NCBI GenBank assembly: GCA_001600615.1
Contig: BCKK01000001.1
Location: 845,082 to 909,081, forward strand
DNA length: 64,000 bases
From: Dioszegia crocea
Lineage: Eukaryota; Basidiomycota; Tremellomycetes; Tremellales; Bulleribasidiaceae
Direction of reading: 5' to 3'
Shown here: one piece after another, positions 11,389 to 23,044 of the stretch
Numbering within the stretch: position 1 is the first letter of the stretch
Layout of the letters: every line of letters starts with the position of its first letter
Translations under genes and position numbers: made by a program
The notes under the pieces: generated by a model
Seen by the model: the letters and a program-made list of their open reading frames with translations, nothing else
What the model was told of the DNA's origin: nothing
Database searches by the model: none

Positions 11389-11751
11389 GTCTGGCGGATA
11401 CGGCATAATGAGTGTGAGCTTCATAATACGCGTGCAGTCTGTCTCGGGTGAACCAAGCTGATACTCCTAGGCAGTATCTGTAACGTCACTTCGCGACCTT
11501 AATGTCGATCGCAACTTGGACTGTGTAGCATAGAGGTGTCGGACACATACAGGCTCGACGTAGATCATCTTTATCCTGTCATGGCCGTGATGAACGAATT
11601 GACCTCATCTTCCCGACCGATTCCTCTGCCGAAAGCTGTCAGGCTGTCAGTGTGGCAACCTGTGGTAGTCTCGAGAGCGTCATTGTTCGATCGACATTGA
11701 AGGCTGTTACATCATGCCATTTTAAGATCTCGCACCCCTCGCCCCGTTCCA
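11389..11751. other. convergent intergenic region
   Basis: 363 bases between the stop of the CCDC124 gene and the stop of the OAC1 gene. Should hold both 3' UTRs and terminators. No other feature seen. Confidence 0.4.
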
Positions 11752-13133
11752 TCATGCGTCCGCCCATTTGATCTTCGCTTGACGATACTTGGTCATGACA
11801 AACTCATTAGCCACGAGCGTAATGACGGTATGCGGCCATATTCTCAGTAAATGCGCAGTTGTCCCTGACGGAGTCAGCTCGATTATCCCCTGATACGCAA
11901 ATGTATTGGAAACTCACCCTTATACCACCCCGCAATTCCCTCAGCCTTGAATGTCTTCCATAGGCAGTCAATGGGGTTGGTGTAGAGCGCTCCGCGGACT
12001 CGGCCTGTCACTGGGTCTTTGACGGTGTTTTGGTTGTACATCCGAGTGAGAACGGTGTCGGCCGGTCTATAGCATTGGCAACTAGCCCCGAATTCAATAG
12101 TGACCAGACTCACTGCATGGCGGCGCAGACACAAAGACCCGATACTCCACTGGCGACAAGGTAGGTCGAGTACGCATTTTCCTTCCATCCCCATGAGATC
12201 AGGTATGACTTGCCGAGGTTGTAAGACGGTAGTTGAACTGAAGATCCCTGGTTTTGTCAGAATGAAGGCGGCAACTTCTTCACGGATCCCAGTACGTACC
12301 ATTGCCGTACGCAGGATAGCAGCATTGACACCTCTCCACAAACCCAAGATACCGTCGCTCTTCAGGATGGTCCGCAGTGCGTCAAATGAGCCCTTGTAGT
12401 AGTGCTGAGCACCGACGGGCAGGGCAGGGGAGTAGGCTTGTATCCGTGCTTTCACCATGAACAGTGGGGATCCGAGTGCAGCTGCAATTGTCAGCGGACA
12501 GCTCACACAAGGTCAGTCCCGAGCCAGGGAGAAAGATGATCTCCACCTCTGTGACTACTCACCTCCGATACACCCCGTCATGGCTCCAGCGACAATCGCC
12601 GTGCTCGCCAACACCTCATTCGGATTTCTGCCTATTGCCGATGTAAGAGATCTTCGAATAGGCTCGTAGAATCCCAAACGGGAGCCATTGAGCAGGATCT
12701 GATAGCCGTACTGAAAGGATGAGCCTCCGAACACTGACAAGCCCAAGTGATGATACTCACAGCTGGTAGAAGACCTCTTTGCAGTCCCTTGATTCCCTCG
12801 TGTCGCCATGTCTTCTTGAACACATCCAAGACGCTGCTGTACACCTTCACAGCGTTCTTGTCGGCTCTTTGTAGTTCTCCTTGGAGTTGCAGACGAGTCT
12901 TCATCACTTCGGGCATGTTTGCTGGAAACGGTCAATACTTGGCAAGGCTGGGTAGCAGGAAGGAGATGAGGATACTTACAAATAGTCACAGCGGCACAAC
13001 CTGCTAGTCCACCGCATGCGAATGACTCCAGAAGTGATAGAGGCGCCAAAGGGGTGCGCTGAGGAATGATGGGTTGTCCAGTCGCGGTGCTGGGACCTGG
13101 GGTCAGGACCGGAGATGTCGTAGTGGGCGACAT
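11752..13133 (-). CDS. OAC1: mitochondrial oxaloacetate/sulfate-type carrier, OAC1-like
   Basis: Six-helix mitochondrial carrier of the inner membrane. Three repeats are visible: ESFACGGLAGCAAVTI with MPEVMKTRLQLQGEL, GSPLFMVKARIQAYS, and QPADTVLTRMYNQN. Other OAC1-like stretches are HEGIKGLQRGLLPA, YGYQILLNGSRLGFYEPIR, LRTAMGSSVQLPSYN and TNPIDCLWKTFKAEGIAGWYKG, ending in LRIWPHTVITLVANEF. The first repeat has PEVMKTR where PxD/ExxKxR is expected, so it is intact. The overall pattern matches yeast Oac1, which imports oxaloacetate and sulfate; substrate assignment is by similarity. Start at 13131-13133 and stop at 11752-11754. Short introns interrupt most helices. The N-terminal 40 residues are Pro/Thr/Ser-rich and poorly conserved. 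Confidence 0.88.
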
Positions 13134-13548
13134 AGTGGTACTAGTGTCGAGGGAAAGGTTTGACCGAAAGGCTGCTGAGGTATGCAGGGTCTATAGATGT
13201 TGATGTAAGATCAAGTAAGAGGTATTGACGAGGAGTTCAAAGCTGTCTATTGGCGAGGTATTGTAAGAGACTTAACCGAATTCAGAGTGAGAACAATGGA
13301 GCAGGGCTGGATGAACGAGATATGGGGGCCTCTCAACCTAGATAGGCAGAGATACTCAGATGGTAATCAAAGTAGAAATGGCTATGTAGTTTGGTGGAAT
13401 AGATGCGAGTCATGCTCCGCCCGGGGACCGATTTGTATCTAACGCGTGGTTCCGGGGCACCTGCCAGCCTGGTCTGCGGGGGTCTCTTGACATGGTCATG
13501 GTCACAGTGACGGGCCGCATCGGCGCGGTGGATCATTGAACACACATG
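13134..13548 (-). promoter_or_regulatory. OAC1 upstream region
   Basis: 415 bases between the THG1 stop and the OAC1 start, both genes on the minus strand. No gene seen. It contains the palindromic-looking GACATGGTCATGGTCACAGTGAC near 13490. Confidence 0.4.
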
Positions 13549-14870
13549 TCAGGCTAATAACCACCCTCTTGCCGCCCAGAACCCGTCCCCTATGATATCT
13601 CCGTGCAGCACTACCACATCCCCCGTCAGCCCCTCGTAAGGCCGCACCTTCTTCGGTCTCTTCCCTCTCCTAGCCCCTTGAGGTATAGAGGGGGGCGGGG
13701 CTTGGCCTGATACAGCCGCTCCCACGCCTTCTCCTTCTCCCTCTGACTCCAATACCGCACAGCTCGGAACGCCATTTGGATAGGTCTGTCCCCCTTGCGA
13801 GCCTGTCCCCGTCAATGCCTCCTGAACCTGATCGTCGGCCACAACAGGGGCTGTAGTTGTGGATCCCTCGGGTTGAGCAGGCTCGGTCCGCACAAGCGTG
13901 CTCCCCTTTCTGAACATCGGCGAAAGGTTGTTGTAGTTGATGCTGAATTGAGAGAACAGCATTTCGTTCTTGACCTTCGAGTCTGTGCCCTGTTGAGATC
14001 AGCTGATGACATCTTCCGAGTGAGAAATCAACCAGCTGGCAGTAGCCCTGTCTAATGTAGGCTATGCTGGTCGACGTCTAACCTACCTGCAGTATCCTAT
14101 TGGTCTCCGTAGTGCTTATTCCACTCTGCACCAAAGCCCAGAAACAGGTGTTATAAAGGTTGTTGATGTGTGCTGTCCCAGTCAGCTTTTAAGTCCCAGC
14201 AGTCTTCAAATTTTTACAAGAACCAGGCAGCTCACTGTCTGCTTGTCTCCACGAAAAGTAGTCTCTTACTTCCCGTTCTGAGGGATAAAGTACCACTCTC
14301 GAGTCGAATGTCGGCGGTGAGAGGAGCGGTCTGTCTGGTAGGTGCTGTGACCAGTAAAAGACGTAGGCGGATGTGAAGAGGGAGCAGACTGTGGAGTTGA
14401 CTTTGCTAAACTCTGGTCAGCTCATATTGCGGATCATCTACAGCATCCACTAGGCTGATCCGGGAGACAATACATACCTTCGCCGTCGATTGTACAGGTT
14501 TGAAGAACGTCGAATCAAGAAGCTGAGCTATCAGTTTCAGCTAAGACCAACCAGATTAAAGGTGGGTTGAGGTTCGGTAGCTTACCTGAACTCGTCACTC
14601 TCTCCGAACGCCATCACTACATCAGGCAGGTCATCCATCACTGCCCGAGCTGCGCGATTCATCAGGTCCAGCGCAGGTACATCGTTGGGTTTAGCAAATT
14701 TGTGAGCATCAGAGAATCTAAGCGGGTCAGCCTGTGAGTACGGCCCGAGGAAAGGCTGGGACTGACTTATGAAACCCCCTGCCGTCTATCCGGACGACGA
14801 TGTAGGTATTTGGAATGAGCGTATCGGGTAGCTCGAAGTTTCGGACGTATTCAAATCTGGATTTCGCCAT
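13549..14870 (-). CDS. THG1: tRNA(His) guanylyltransferase
   Basis: Adds the extra 5' guanosine to tRNA-His by reverse (3'-5') polymerisation, an essential step for histidyl-tRNA synthetase recognition. Start [20 protein letters not shown] at 14868-14870. Metal-binding and catalytic elements are [16 protein letters not shown] and [17 protein letters not shown]-like [15 protein letters not shown] and [22 protein letters not shown] complete the core. The distinctive C-terminus [19 protein letters not shown] stops at 13549. The region from about residue 215 to 270 ([21 protein letters not shown]) is a low-complexity insertion before the C-terminal segment, common in basidiomycete copies. The gene has six or so introns; one acceptor at TTTAG|CAAAG is needed to restore [19 protein letters not shown]. 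Confidence 0.94.
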
Positions 14871-15188
14871 GGTACGCGGAGATATGTATCTCGCTGTGAC
14901 GGTCAGCGCAAGTCTGTCCGTGTGAGGTCAGATGCAGGTGTATAGATGATGAATGAGGATGAAGGAGGTTGTCAACATTTGGCTTGAGTGGAGGGTGGAG
15001 CTTTCCCACGGTTGTTCCCAGCCATTTGGATGTTTCAGCTGATGGCTCTTTCGAAAAGTTCAAACGAGCATCACATCCCTCATCTACCCTCCCATAATCA
15101 TACGACAAACAGCCCCACAGAGCCGTTTCGCCTCGATCATAAAAATCACAATCACATCTGCATAGATTCCTCCCGATCACCACCCAAA
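14871..15188. promoter_or_regulatory. divergent promoter, THG1/bL31m
   Basis: 318 bases between divergent starts. Contains AATCACAATCACATC and CCAAA before the bL31m ATG. The minus-strand reading frame through here is a chance overlap of the THG1 leader. Confidence 0.45.
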
Positions 15189-15701
15189 ATGTCCCGCTCC
15201 ACGACCCTACGAACCATGTTCCGGCCCCTAATCTCTCACCCCACCCCCGCCTCCTCCTCTCGATCAGCATCTACCACCTCCGCCTGGCCATCCAAAACCC
15301 ACCTCACACGTAAATCTACCTCTACCCACCCTAACCCCCTTCCTGCCCTCTACCCAAAACGTATCGTCTTATCTGACGGTTCTACATTTACTGCCCATCT
15401 GACCGCTCCATCCCCAGCGACCATCCGGCTCACGCGAGACGTGACCAACAATCCACTCTGGGCGCCCGGGACGGAGAAGCGCGGATTAGGCGAAGGTGCG
15501 GAGGAAGGACGAGTGGGACGATTCAGGCGGAGATTTGAGGGATTGAGTGCGGAAGCTGAGGAGGGAGATGGAGAGGGAGAGGAGGGTGCAGGGGCGCAGA
15601 AGAAGGCGAGGGCGTTTGCTGAGACGGATCTGGAATGGATGAGCGAGGGAGCTGTAGAGGAGAAGATTGGGGCGGTTAAGACGGGCGGAAAGAAGAAGTA
15701 G
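15189..15701 (+). CDS. MRPL36: mitochondrial large-subunit ribosomal protein bL31m (MRPL36-like)
   Basis: Intronless gene of 171 codons. The N-terminus is a mitochondrial presequence (MSRSTTLRTMFRPLISHPTP, Arg/Ser-rich, no acids). The conserved core of fungal bL31m is PKRIVLSDGSTFTAHL..PATIRLTRDVTNNPLWAPG. The C-terminal half is a charged extension rich in Glu and Gly (EEGDGEGEEGAGAQKK). The open frame extends upstream to 14988, but the ATG at 15189 starts the presequence and sits after a typical UTR, so I chose it. Lack of introns is unusual for this window. Confidence 0.88.
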   Translation: MSRSTTLRTMFRPLISHPTPASSSRSASTTSAWPSKTHLTRKSTSTHPNPLPALYPKRIVLSDGSTFTAHLTAPSPATIRLTRDVTNNPLWAPGTEKRGLGEGAEEGRVGRFRRRFEGLSAEAEEGDGEGEEGAGAQKKARAFAETDLEWMSEGAVEEKIGAVKTGGKKK

Positions 15702-16006
15702 TGGGTTTCAAGCGGGGGATCTTGTATGTGGATTTAAAGGGCTGTAGTTGAGGGTTTGCTAGATATCGATTATGGATGGCAAGTAGACAGACCAGACAGC
15801 TTAGTGTGCTCAGTAATCACAGCGCCCCTGACTCATCCTTTGGTTCATGCTCATTGTGAATTTCCCGTTCTTTGCATACACACCTATATCATAATATCTT
15901 CAGCCCACGGCACAACCCAAGGCTCGTACTTTCCCACCCAACCACTTTGCTACCTAGATCGAGCCATACAAACCACCTATAGACACCGACCACCCTCATC
16001 TTGCAC
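15702..16006. other. convergent intergenic region
   Basis: 305 bases between the bL31m stop and the stop of the SWIB-domain gene. AT-rich segment TATATCATAATATCTTC around 15885-15902 may serve 3' end formation. No gene seen. Confidence 0.4.
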
Positions 16007-17351
16007 CTAGAGCATCCCAGACGACTTGCCGCAGTAATCCGAGCTCTCATAATCGCTCTCGTCCCCAACATCCCCTTCCTCCGCTCCGTTCCCATATGCA
16101 CCCATCTGCGCCCTGTTACTCCCACTTCCACTCGCTCCAACCCCTCGATCATCTCGCTCAGCCTTTGGCGCCCGGCCGGGAATAGGTTTCTTCTCATCCA
16201 CCTCCTCGTCGTTCCCATTCACAATCTCGGCCGGGTCCATAAAGTGCGGAACGAGGATTTTGTTCATTCTTAAAAATCAGCATGGATGTGTGTTTCCGGA
16301 AAAGAAGGGACTAACGTGAACATGTGAAGCTTCTCCGTGTGGAACACAGCCTTCATCGTATCGTCGCACAAGATGTACCGCTTATCTGACGGGTCCTGGA
16401 GGTCCCGTTCCTTGATATACTCCCATATCCGCTTGACGGTTTGAGGTCGGGACAGCCTTGTCTCGCCAACGAGGGTCGACAACGCATCGCTGTCTGTATC
16501 AGCCACCAATTCCATACAGTGATAGTGACAGACATACCTGAGTATCAAATCCTTATTAAACGCCCCGCCGCCCCCACCCTTTCTCTTCTTCTTCTCCCCG
16601 CCCTCTGGCGTTCCTCCCTCCCCATCACTCCCACTCCCCAACTCTGCCCGACTCTTCCGCTTGACAGGTGTCTTCCTCTTCTTCGCCTTTGGCTTAGCCT
16701 GTCCGGGGCCCGTACTCCGACTAGCACGCCCAGATGTCAGACCATCAAACTCCCGCTGAAGCCGCATCGCCATTTCCGCATCCGTTTCTTCCTTGACATC
16801 GGGGATGATGCGCTCAGCTTTGACAGCAGGCCGCTCGCGCTTGATTGTAGGTTTTGTCTCGTTGAGAGGGATGGGCTGAGAAGAGGGGTGGACGGTAGGT
16901 GTTTCGGAACGACGGGCAGGTTTGGGGCGCGAGGAAGATGATGAGGCTGTAGGTGCTGGGTTGGCAATGAGGCGGTCATAGATATCGCTGATCTAATATG
17001 TCAGCAGTAGCCATATTGAGTACTCAGCCACTCTTGGGTGGGACCAAGAGGAGAGGGATCAACCCCACGGGTCAAGGGCGATACTTACAACTTCATCAAT
17101 CTCGGCCCGCGCCTCCTTGATTTTATGCTCATCCGCGCCCCGCTTGATGAGCTCCTTCCTCACAGCCTTAGCAGAGCTGATTGATCAGTATCTTCCCACC
17201 GAATGTATAGCCAGGGCCCAGATTTGATGACATACACTGTTGACAGATCGCTCTTACTGAGGATAGCCTCGATGTGTGGTGTAAGCTTCTTGGCTAGGTT
17301 CTGCTGTTGTCAACTTGATTCTTGTCAGATGCCGCAGATACGCACCGACAT
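16007..17351 (-). CDS. DEK_C plus SWIB/MDM2 domain protein (Uaf30/Tri1-like)
   Basis: N-terminal DEK_C-type helical domain: NLAKKLTPHIEAILSKSDLS then SAKAVRKELIKRGADEH. A Pro/Ser-rich linker with an SUMO-like IKRE/VKAE context and a strongly basic stretch (KPKAKKRKTPVKRKSRAEL, likely a nuclear signal) follow. The SWIB/MDM2 fold contains LSTLVGETRLSRPQTVKRIW, EYIKERDLQDPSDKRYILCD and FHTEKLHMFTMNKILVPHF. Family members work in the rDNA upstream activating factor (Uaf30) or in chromatin. The first exon is only ATGTCG (17346-17351) before a GTGCGT donor. The C-terminal tail is acidic and Ser/Gly-rich. Domain calls are firm; which paralog it is remains open. Confidence 0.85.
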
Positions 17352-17614
17352 GGCCGCTAGAGGTGGAGTTGTTGTAGTTGTATGATATATGGTGTGACTT
17401 CAAACAGAGACAACTCCATCACGCTTCAAGCCGGTTGGGATTCAAATTCAGGCACGCACCAAATCCTGCTTCCTATGTTCCGCAAGCCACAAGCTTATAG
17501 TTGTCAAATGCATCCAACATGATCGTGTGATCAAATTTGGGCGTACAGCTCTCCTAGGGCTGAAGTACTGCTATCGGATGGCCGGTGTGCATAGCAAGCT
17601 CCCAAAAAGCAACA

Positions 17615-19227
17615 CTACAAAAAGAAGGTCCGCCTGGAAACCTCCATCTTAGGCTTCCACTTCCACTCGTACTCCTGCTCCTCATCCAGCGCCGGGATAC
17701 CCATTTCCTCCCTCGTCGGCATCTTGCCCTTGGTGGCCTTCCCAGCTCCAATCTCCTTCATCGCCTCATCCTCATCCATGTCTTCATCCTCTCCACCTTC
17801 AGGCGTAACATCCACATCGTCCTCTTCCCCATCACCTCTCGCTCCGCCCGGTATCCGGCCATCTGCAGCAGTAACTGCCGGTAAGCCCTTGCGCATCCAT
17901 CTCAGTTTTAGCGTAAATCGCGGTCCAATCTCCTGTAGTGACGCCTTTGTTATTGAGTCAAATTGATATCGGTGTCGACGGAAAAAGAGGAAATCACGCT
18001 GGTTGTGTAGAGTGACGACTTGACGTCCGCGGAATTGGGGTTGAGGGGGGAATAGCGCGCCAAATAGTCGACCGACTGAGTGACCAAGGAGAGTCGTGAA
18101 GTTATTTAGGATCAATTCGGCTGACAGTGTAAGCGAGGGTTCAGGTGAAGGCAAATTTTAGTCACTGTGTGGACTTACGGGAGTGAGGAGTTGGACGAGC
18201 ATGACCGTAGATCTTCTTGCCGAGCACCATACTCGTAAGTTTGAAATAAGCAGTTGGACCAGCCGGTAGAGCCATAATTGTGATTGCGTCTGTCTCATCA
18301 GTCACCGTTACCTCTCTGCCAATCACCAATCCTGACTCACTTGCTATCTTATGATCCTCATTCACTACGCATACAGCATTGAATCCACGCTTCGCAGCCC
18401 ATCGGGCCACACGCCCAATCTCGAAACCTTTGCCTTTTGGCCGCTTGAAGAACTCCCCACCTGGGAATATCCCCTTCAGATCTTCGCAGAATGCGTAGGT
18501 ATCCTTGCAGGGTGAAGGAGAGGTCGTTATCATTATACGAGGTGGTGGGCCGGGAGGAAGGGTAGGTTGTGGTGGTACAGCAGCGGGCTCGGCGGTGGGT
18601 TCGGCTGTTGCTGTTTCGGTAACGTCGGCCGCGGCCGGTGCGGCAGGTTGAGCGGGTAATCTCGATGGGCCAGCTTTAGAAGAAGGCTCTTCGTCGTCCT
18701 CGTCCTCGTCCTCCTCCTCTTCGTCCGATCCCTCCATATCCTCATCTTCTTCATCCTCCTCGTCCTCATCTTGGTCTCCGCCATTCAACGCTTTGCTCGC
18801 CTCCGCCGCCTTCTCCGCTGCAGCTCGCAAAGTCGCTGGGTCTGCAGTGAGGTATGAAGATGAGTCGTATACTCTCGTGTTGTCGATCGTGCGGGGTATG
18901 TTCTTTGCCAGACGTTCCTAAGAAAAGATCAGCAGCAGCTCAGTCTTGAGGGGTCAAGGGGAAAGATTTACCTTTTTGAGAGCTGCTCCTCCATCTTTTG
19001 ACTTTTCAGCTTTGCGGATCTGATAGATTCAGCTCTATCCCTTCACAATCACAGTCTTCTTCCGCGACTGTCAGACCTGGCGATACATCACCAAGTATTT
19101 CAAGCATTCACAGACAATCACTCACCTCCATGCGCTTCTTCAGCTTGGCCTGCTCCTTATCCCGCTTAGCCTTCCGGTGGACTTCCGACCGCTTATGAGC
19201 ATTCTTTATCTTTCCTTCTGGCGCCAT
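17615..19227 (-). CDS. RPF1: RPF1, Brix-domain 60S ribosome biogenesis factor
   Basis: Nucleolar factor for maturation of the large ribosomal subunit. Start [20 protein letters not shown] at 19225-19227, followed by a basic region, then a long acidic tract of Asp/Glu (about residues 95-130) encoded by simple GAG/GAC runs. The Brix domain begins at [20 protein letters not shown] and continues with [67 protein letters not shown] and [18 protein letters not shown]. The end [18 protein letters not shown] matches the Rpf1 C-terminus and distinguishes it from Ssf1, Imp4, Rpf2 and Brx1. An insertion rich in acidic residues sits between RKG and the C-terminal motif. Divergent from PIF1 across 239 bases. 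Confidence 0.94.
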
Positions 19228-19466
19228 GTTGTTTGTGTGGGAGGTGCGGTACAGGGTCTCACTGCGGGTGGGTGTATAGATGTATCGTAGTTGCAGATTT
19301 GCACCTAGTGGACTGAAATAATTGAACCATTACGTTACCTTGGAATGAAAGCCACGTCACTCAGTCAAACCTAAAGTCACAACAAAGAAAAGCAAGTCGC
19401 GTCAGCTGCACATCTCCTCCCAACTACTCCTTCCTTCCTCTCATTCATATTCATCACACAGCCACA
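19228..19466. promoter_or_regulatory. shared divergent promoter, RPF1/PIF1
   Basis: 239 bases between the two start codons, with a pyrimidine-rich stretch (CATCTCCTCCCAACTACTCC..) before the PIF1 ATG. No TATA box. Confidence 0.5.
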
Positions 19467-22000
19467 ATGCCCGCCATAGTCACAACGTCCAGATCAAAGG
19501 CTTTCTCTAGAGTCAACAGCTTTAAGAGGGAATGGGGAGACGAGGACGATTCAAAAGCTCAACGAGGAACAACTAGTAGTCAGCCGGCTGACTGGTCGTC
19601 AAGTCCACCAAGGTATGTTTGATGACAAGTTACTGGACACAGCTGGAAGCTCCTCACTCCGGATTGCATCGATTGTGACTGCGAGCTGATCAGATAGAGT
19701 CGCGCGAAAAGGCATTGTCGCGCCGCCACCCCGAGCTGCCTCGCCTCCTCCCATGCAAGACCCTTTCGAGACCGCTGCGGACAGACGTCGCAAGGCGATT
19801 CTAGCCGCTATGTCAGGCGACCAGAACTCGGCTCCACCTCCGAAGCCCATCGCCAAAGCGATGCCGAATGCTACCTATCCCCCAACTTCCGCCTCATCTC
19901 GATCCGCCGGAAGCAGCACAGCAGTGGCGTCTTCTTCCTCTCGATCCGCGGCTTCATCAGCGAACGTTGGGTCATTCGATTCGAGGCGTGCCCCATTACA
20001 GGAGCTGCCTAGTCTACCTTCGCTCAGTGGGGAGAAGAAGAGGTCCATGCCATGGGATCAGGACCAGTGAGTCAACTAGAAGACAAGGTCGGGATTTCGA
20101 GCTGACGACATTAGAACGGTCAAGAAGACTGCTCGTACGACTTCGAGCAAAAGCAACAAGTCAGATGCCAGTGCCGGATCGATGAATATCCTGCAAAAGA
20201 TCTCGCTCAGTCAGGAACAACAGAAAGTGTTGCAGCTGGTCGTGGAGGACGGAAAGAACATCTTCTTTACCGGTTCAGCCGGTGAGTCTCTGTGCAAAGA
20301 TGCCCAAATGGGTCTGATCATCGTGAATCAAGCTTTGGCTGACATATCAGGTACTGGCAAATCGGTTCTTCTGCGGGAGATCATCAAAAGCCTGAGGAAG
20401 AAGCATGTCAAAGCTCCCGATGCCGTCGCCGTCACGGCTTCCACCGGTATCGCCGCGTGCAACATTGGTGGTGTCACATTGCACTCGTTCGGTGGCGCAG
20501 GGTTATGTCTGGAAAATCCAGATGTACTAGTATCTAAGATAAGGAAGAACAAGAAGGCGGCGGCGAGATGGGTGAGGACGAAAGTGTTGATTATCGATGA
20601 GGGTGAGTTGAAAGAGACATGAATATGCTCAACAGCTGACATCCAGTTTCGATGGTGGACGGCGCGCTATTCGACAAATTCTGCAAGATTGGTCAAAAGC
20701 TGCGAAAGAACGACAAGCCATTCGGCGGAATCCAAATCATCGTCACGGGCGATTTCTTCCAGCTGCCACCAGTCACCAAAGGCGGTGGACAGACTCACTT
20801 CTGTTTCGAGGCGATGACATGGGCTGAGACTATCAACATGTCTGTCAATCTGACCAAGGTGTTCAGACAGAAGGATCAGCGTGAGTTGACCGTCACCGTC
20901 ACAATAGGTATTCAACTGATCATTCAGGCTTCATCGACATGCTGAACGAAATGCGATTTGGGAAAATGTCCCAGGACACCATCTCCTCCTTCAGAGCTCT
21001 CTCCCGGCCCATCAAGTACGATGATGAGATCGCACCCACCGAACTCTTCCCCCGGCGCGAAGACGTCGAAAAGTCCAATATGGCCCGATTGGCCGAGCTC
21101 AACACCGAGGGCTACTCCTACGCAAGTAATGACGGCGGTAATCTGACCGATCCGGCCCAGCGCGACAAGATGCTGGCGAACTTCATGGCGCCACAACACA
21201 TTACCCTCAAGGTCGGGGCGCAGGTCATGTACATCAAAAACCTAGACGACTCTCTCGTCAATGGCTCGATGGGGACTGTGATTGGGTTTGCGCACAAGGG
21301 GATGTTTATCCAGGATTTGCAGGGTAAATGGGTGCAGGATGATAACTATGAGGGATTGAATGAGGACGAGAGGGAGAATAAGGATAGGATGAAGGCGCTG
21401 CAAATCAGCCGGATCGCACCGGGTACGCAGCCCTTGCCGATTGTCAAGTTCAAAATTCCGGGCGGTGGATTCAGGGAACAGCAGGTAGAAACGGATCAGT
21501 TCAAGACGGAGCTGCCTACTGGGGAAGTGCAGGTTTCGAGGCAACAGGTGAGTATCTCGCTTGCGCCGAGCCACTGTTGTGAATCCAGGCTGACTCCCGC
21601 AGCTACCTCTCATCCTCGCTTGGGCCATGTCGATTCATAAGAGCCAGTGAGTCTATCTTTACCTAACACATCTTGTCGAAAGACCAAAGCTAACTTACTC
21701 AGGGGTCAGAGTAAGTTTGGAGCATCTGCTTCGTCGGAAAGCATCAACTGACCTAGTTTAGCCTTGGAACGCGTCAAAGTCGACCTCGGCAAAGTCTTTG
21801 AGAAGGGACAAGCCTACGTCGCGCTATCGCGAGCGACACGATTGGACGGTTTACAGGTGTTGGGCTTCAACGGGGACAAGGTGAGTTATCTGGTTCTTCT
21901 AGTTCAGCCAGCTCGAAACCCCAAACTGATGATTTAGGTGCAAGCACATCGTAAAGTGGCTATCTGGTCCCAGACTCTGAAGGACTTGAACACTGTCTAG
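19467..22000 (+). CDS. PIF1: PIF1-family 5'-3' DNA helicase
   Basis: Superfamily 1B helicase for telomere, mitochondrial DNA and G-quadruplex maintenance. The N-terminus (about 190 residues) is Ser/Pro/Ala-rich. Core motifs: [20 protein letters not shown], Walker [16 protein letters not shown] (split by an intron at GSAG/TGKS), [19 protein letters not shown], Walker [56 protein letters not shown], and YVALSRAT. The SIHKSQGQT motif requires the 8-nt exon GGGTCAGA at 21703-21710 between introns 21647-21702 and 21711-21761. Start at 19467 follows a typical leader and gives a plausible N-terminus; no clear mitochondrial presequence is visible, although the first 20 residues are basic. Stop at 21998-22000. 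Confidence 0.94.
21703..21710 (+). other. 8-nt microexon of PIF1
   Basis: GGGTCAGA between acceptor GCTAACTTACTCAG and donor GTAAGT. AAGAGCCA + GGGTCAGA + CCTTGG.. encodes Lys-Ser-Gln-Gly-Gln-Thr-Leu, the conserved helicase motif. Without it the frame shifts. Confidence 0.88.
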
Positions 22001-22258
22001 AATGGAGCGACGATCGTGGTTGGTTAGAGATCGGGCGTGTGGTCATGGGCGTCGGGGTAGCGGTGAAAGGCGGTGACGGACTTTTAGAGACATGCGTGTC
22101 TGGGTTTTACCCATTGTGTATATAGCACCCAGTGTGGTTAGCTTCTCTTCTGGGATCACGCGTGCGATGCATACTTATGTAGCCATGCGATGTGACGACT
22201 ATCAATATATCATGGATAAACTACTTATCTAAACAAATATCCCTGCAAATTCCCAACC

Positions 22259-23044
22259 TCATCCCTTCCTCGCCCTCAACAATCCCTCCCGCATCGCCTT
22301 CGCCCGACTTTTGACCTCTACCGATCCATACCGCATATGATGTATATGGCGTTGGGCCTTGATAAATGGAGATGAGCCTGCGATGGGAGTAGGGGTAGGA
22401 GGCGGGAGAGTTGTATTTGAGTCGTGTGGGGAATCCGCCATGGCACAATTGCCAGGTAGGAAGCTGTACCGTGTACCCGCGATACTGGCTGTCTTTCGTG
22501 CCGCGCGGAAGTACAGCTCGGCACCGATTTGGTTGGACATGAAGTATCGGGAGGTGATGATACGTCTGCGGCGTGGGGGTGGGGGTAGAGTATCTTCCCG
22601 ATAACGGATGTCTTTGGCATAGGCGATAGAGGTGAGGGTGGGCTGTGCGGAGTCCGGGGCTAGATGCACCGATGCGAAACGGCTGATGTACGTCTTCCTT
22701 GGTGTAGAATATTCACCTGCTTGATCAGTCCACGGTTTGTGGGGTGCCTTCAGCTGTCGGAAAGGGTTGAAGTGGCGAGAGAACTTACCGATCGCAAGAC
22801 TTGACATCCTCTGGAGAACCACGTTCTCTGCTTTGAGCACGGCATGGACAGCCAGAGTAGCTGGTATATTTGGGACTCTCTTGGCCATGCTAGGTCCTGT
22901 GAGTCGAGGGTCCGTGGCGCAGAGTGTGGACGACGATAGCGAAGAGGGACACGACCCGAGCTGATTAGTGGATTTGGCGCCGAGCGGAGATCGTGGCAAG
23001 AGCAACGACTGCTTCTTAGGGTTCTTGGGAGTTGAGCTGAGCAT
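22259..23044 (-). CDS. hypothetical protein, basic and Pro/Ser-rich
   Basis: Open frame of up to 261 residues from MLSSTPKNPKKQSLLLP at 23042-23044 to the stop at 22259-22261. It has a Ser-rich first third (LGSCPSSLSSSTLC), a middle with AVHAVLKAENVVLQRMSSL, and an Arg-rich C-terminus (SRAKAMREGLLRARKG). A 72-nt stretch (22717-22788) has a perfect donor GTAAGT, a CTGAT branch point and a CAG acceptor, is stopless and divisible by three, and is probably an intron, leaving about 237 residues. I recognise no domain. The basic composition and TP/SP sites would suit a nuclear protein, but that is a guess. Convergent with PIF1. Confidence 0.6.
   Translation of the reverse strand: MLSSTPKNPKKQSLLLPRSPLGAKSTNQLGSCPSSLSSSTLCATDPRLTGPSMAKRVPNIPATLAVHAVLKAENVVLQRMSSLAIGKFSRHFNPFRQLKAPHKPWTDQAGEYSTPRKTYISRFASVHLAPDSAQPTLTSIAYAKDIRYREDTLPPPPRRRRIITSRYFMSNQIGAELYFRAARKTASIAGTRYSFLPGNCAMADSPHDSNTTLPPPTPTPIAGSSPFIKAQRHIHHMRYGSVEVKSRAKAMREGLLRARKG

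Noticed and set aside
14988..15188. Upstream extension of the bL31m ORF
   Set aside because: The residues before MSRSTTLRT do not resemble a presequence and lie in the THG1/bL31m promoter.
18690..18785. GA/TC-rich near-repeat tract
   Set aside because: It simply encodes the acidic Asp/Glu region of RPF1 and is not an independent repeat element.
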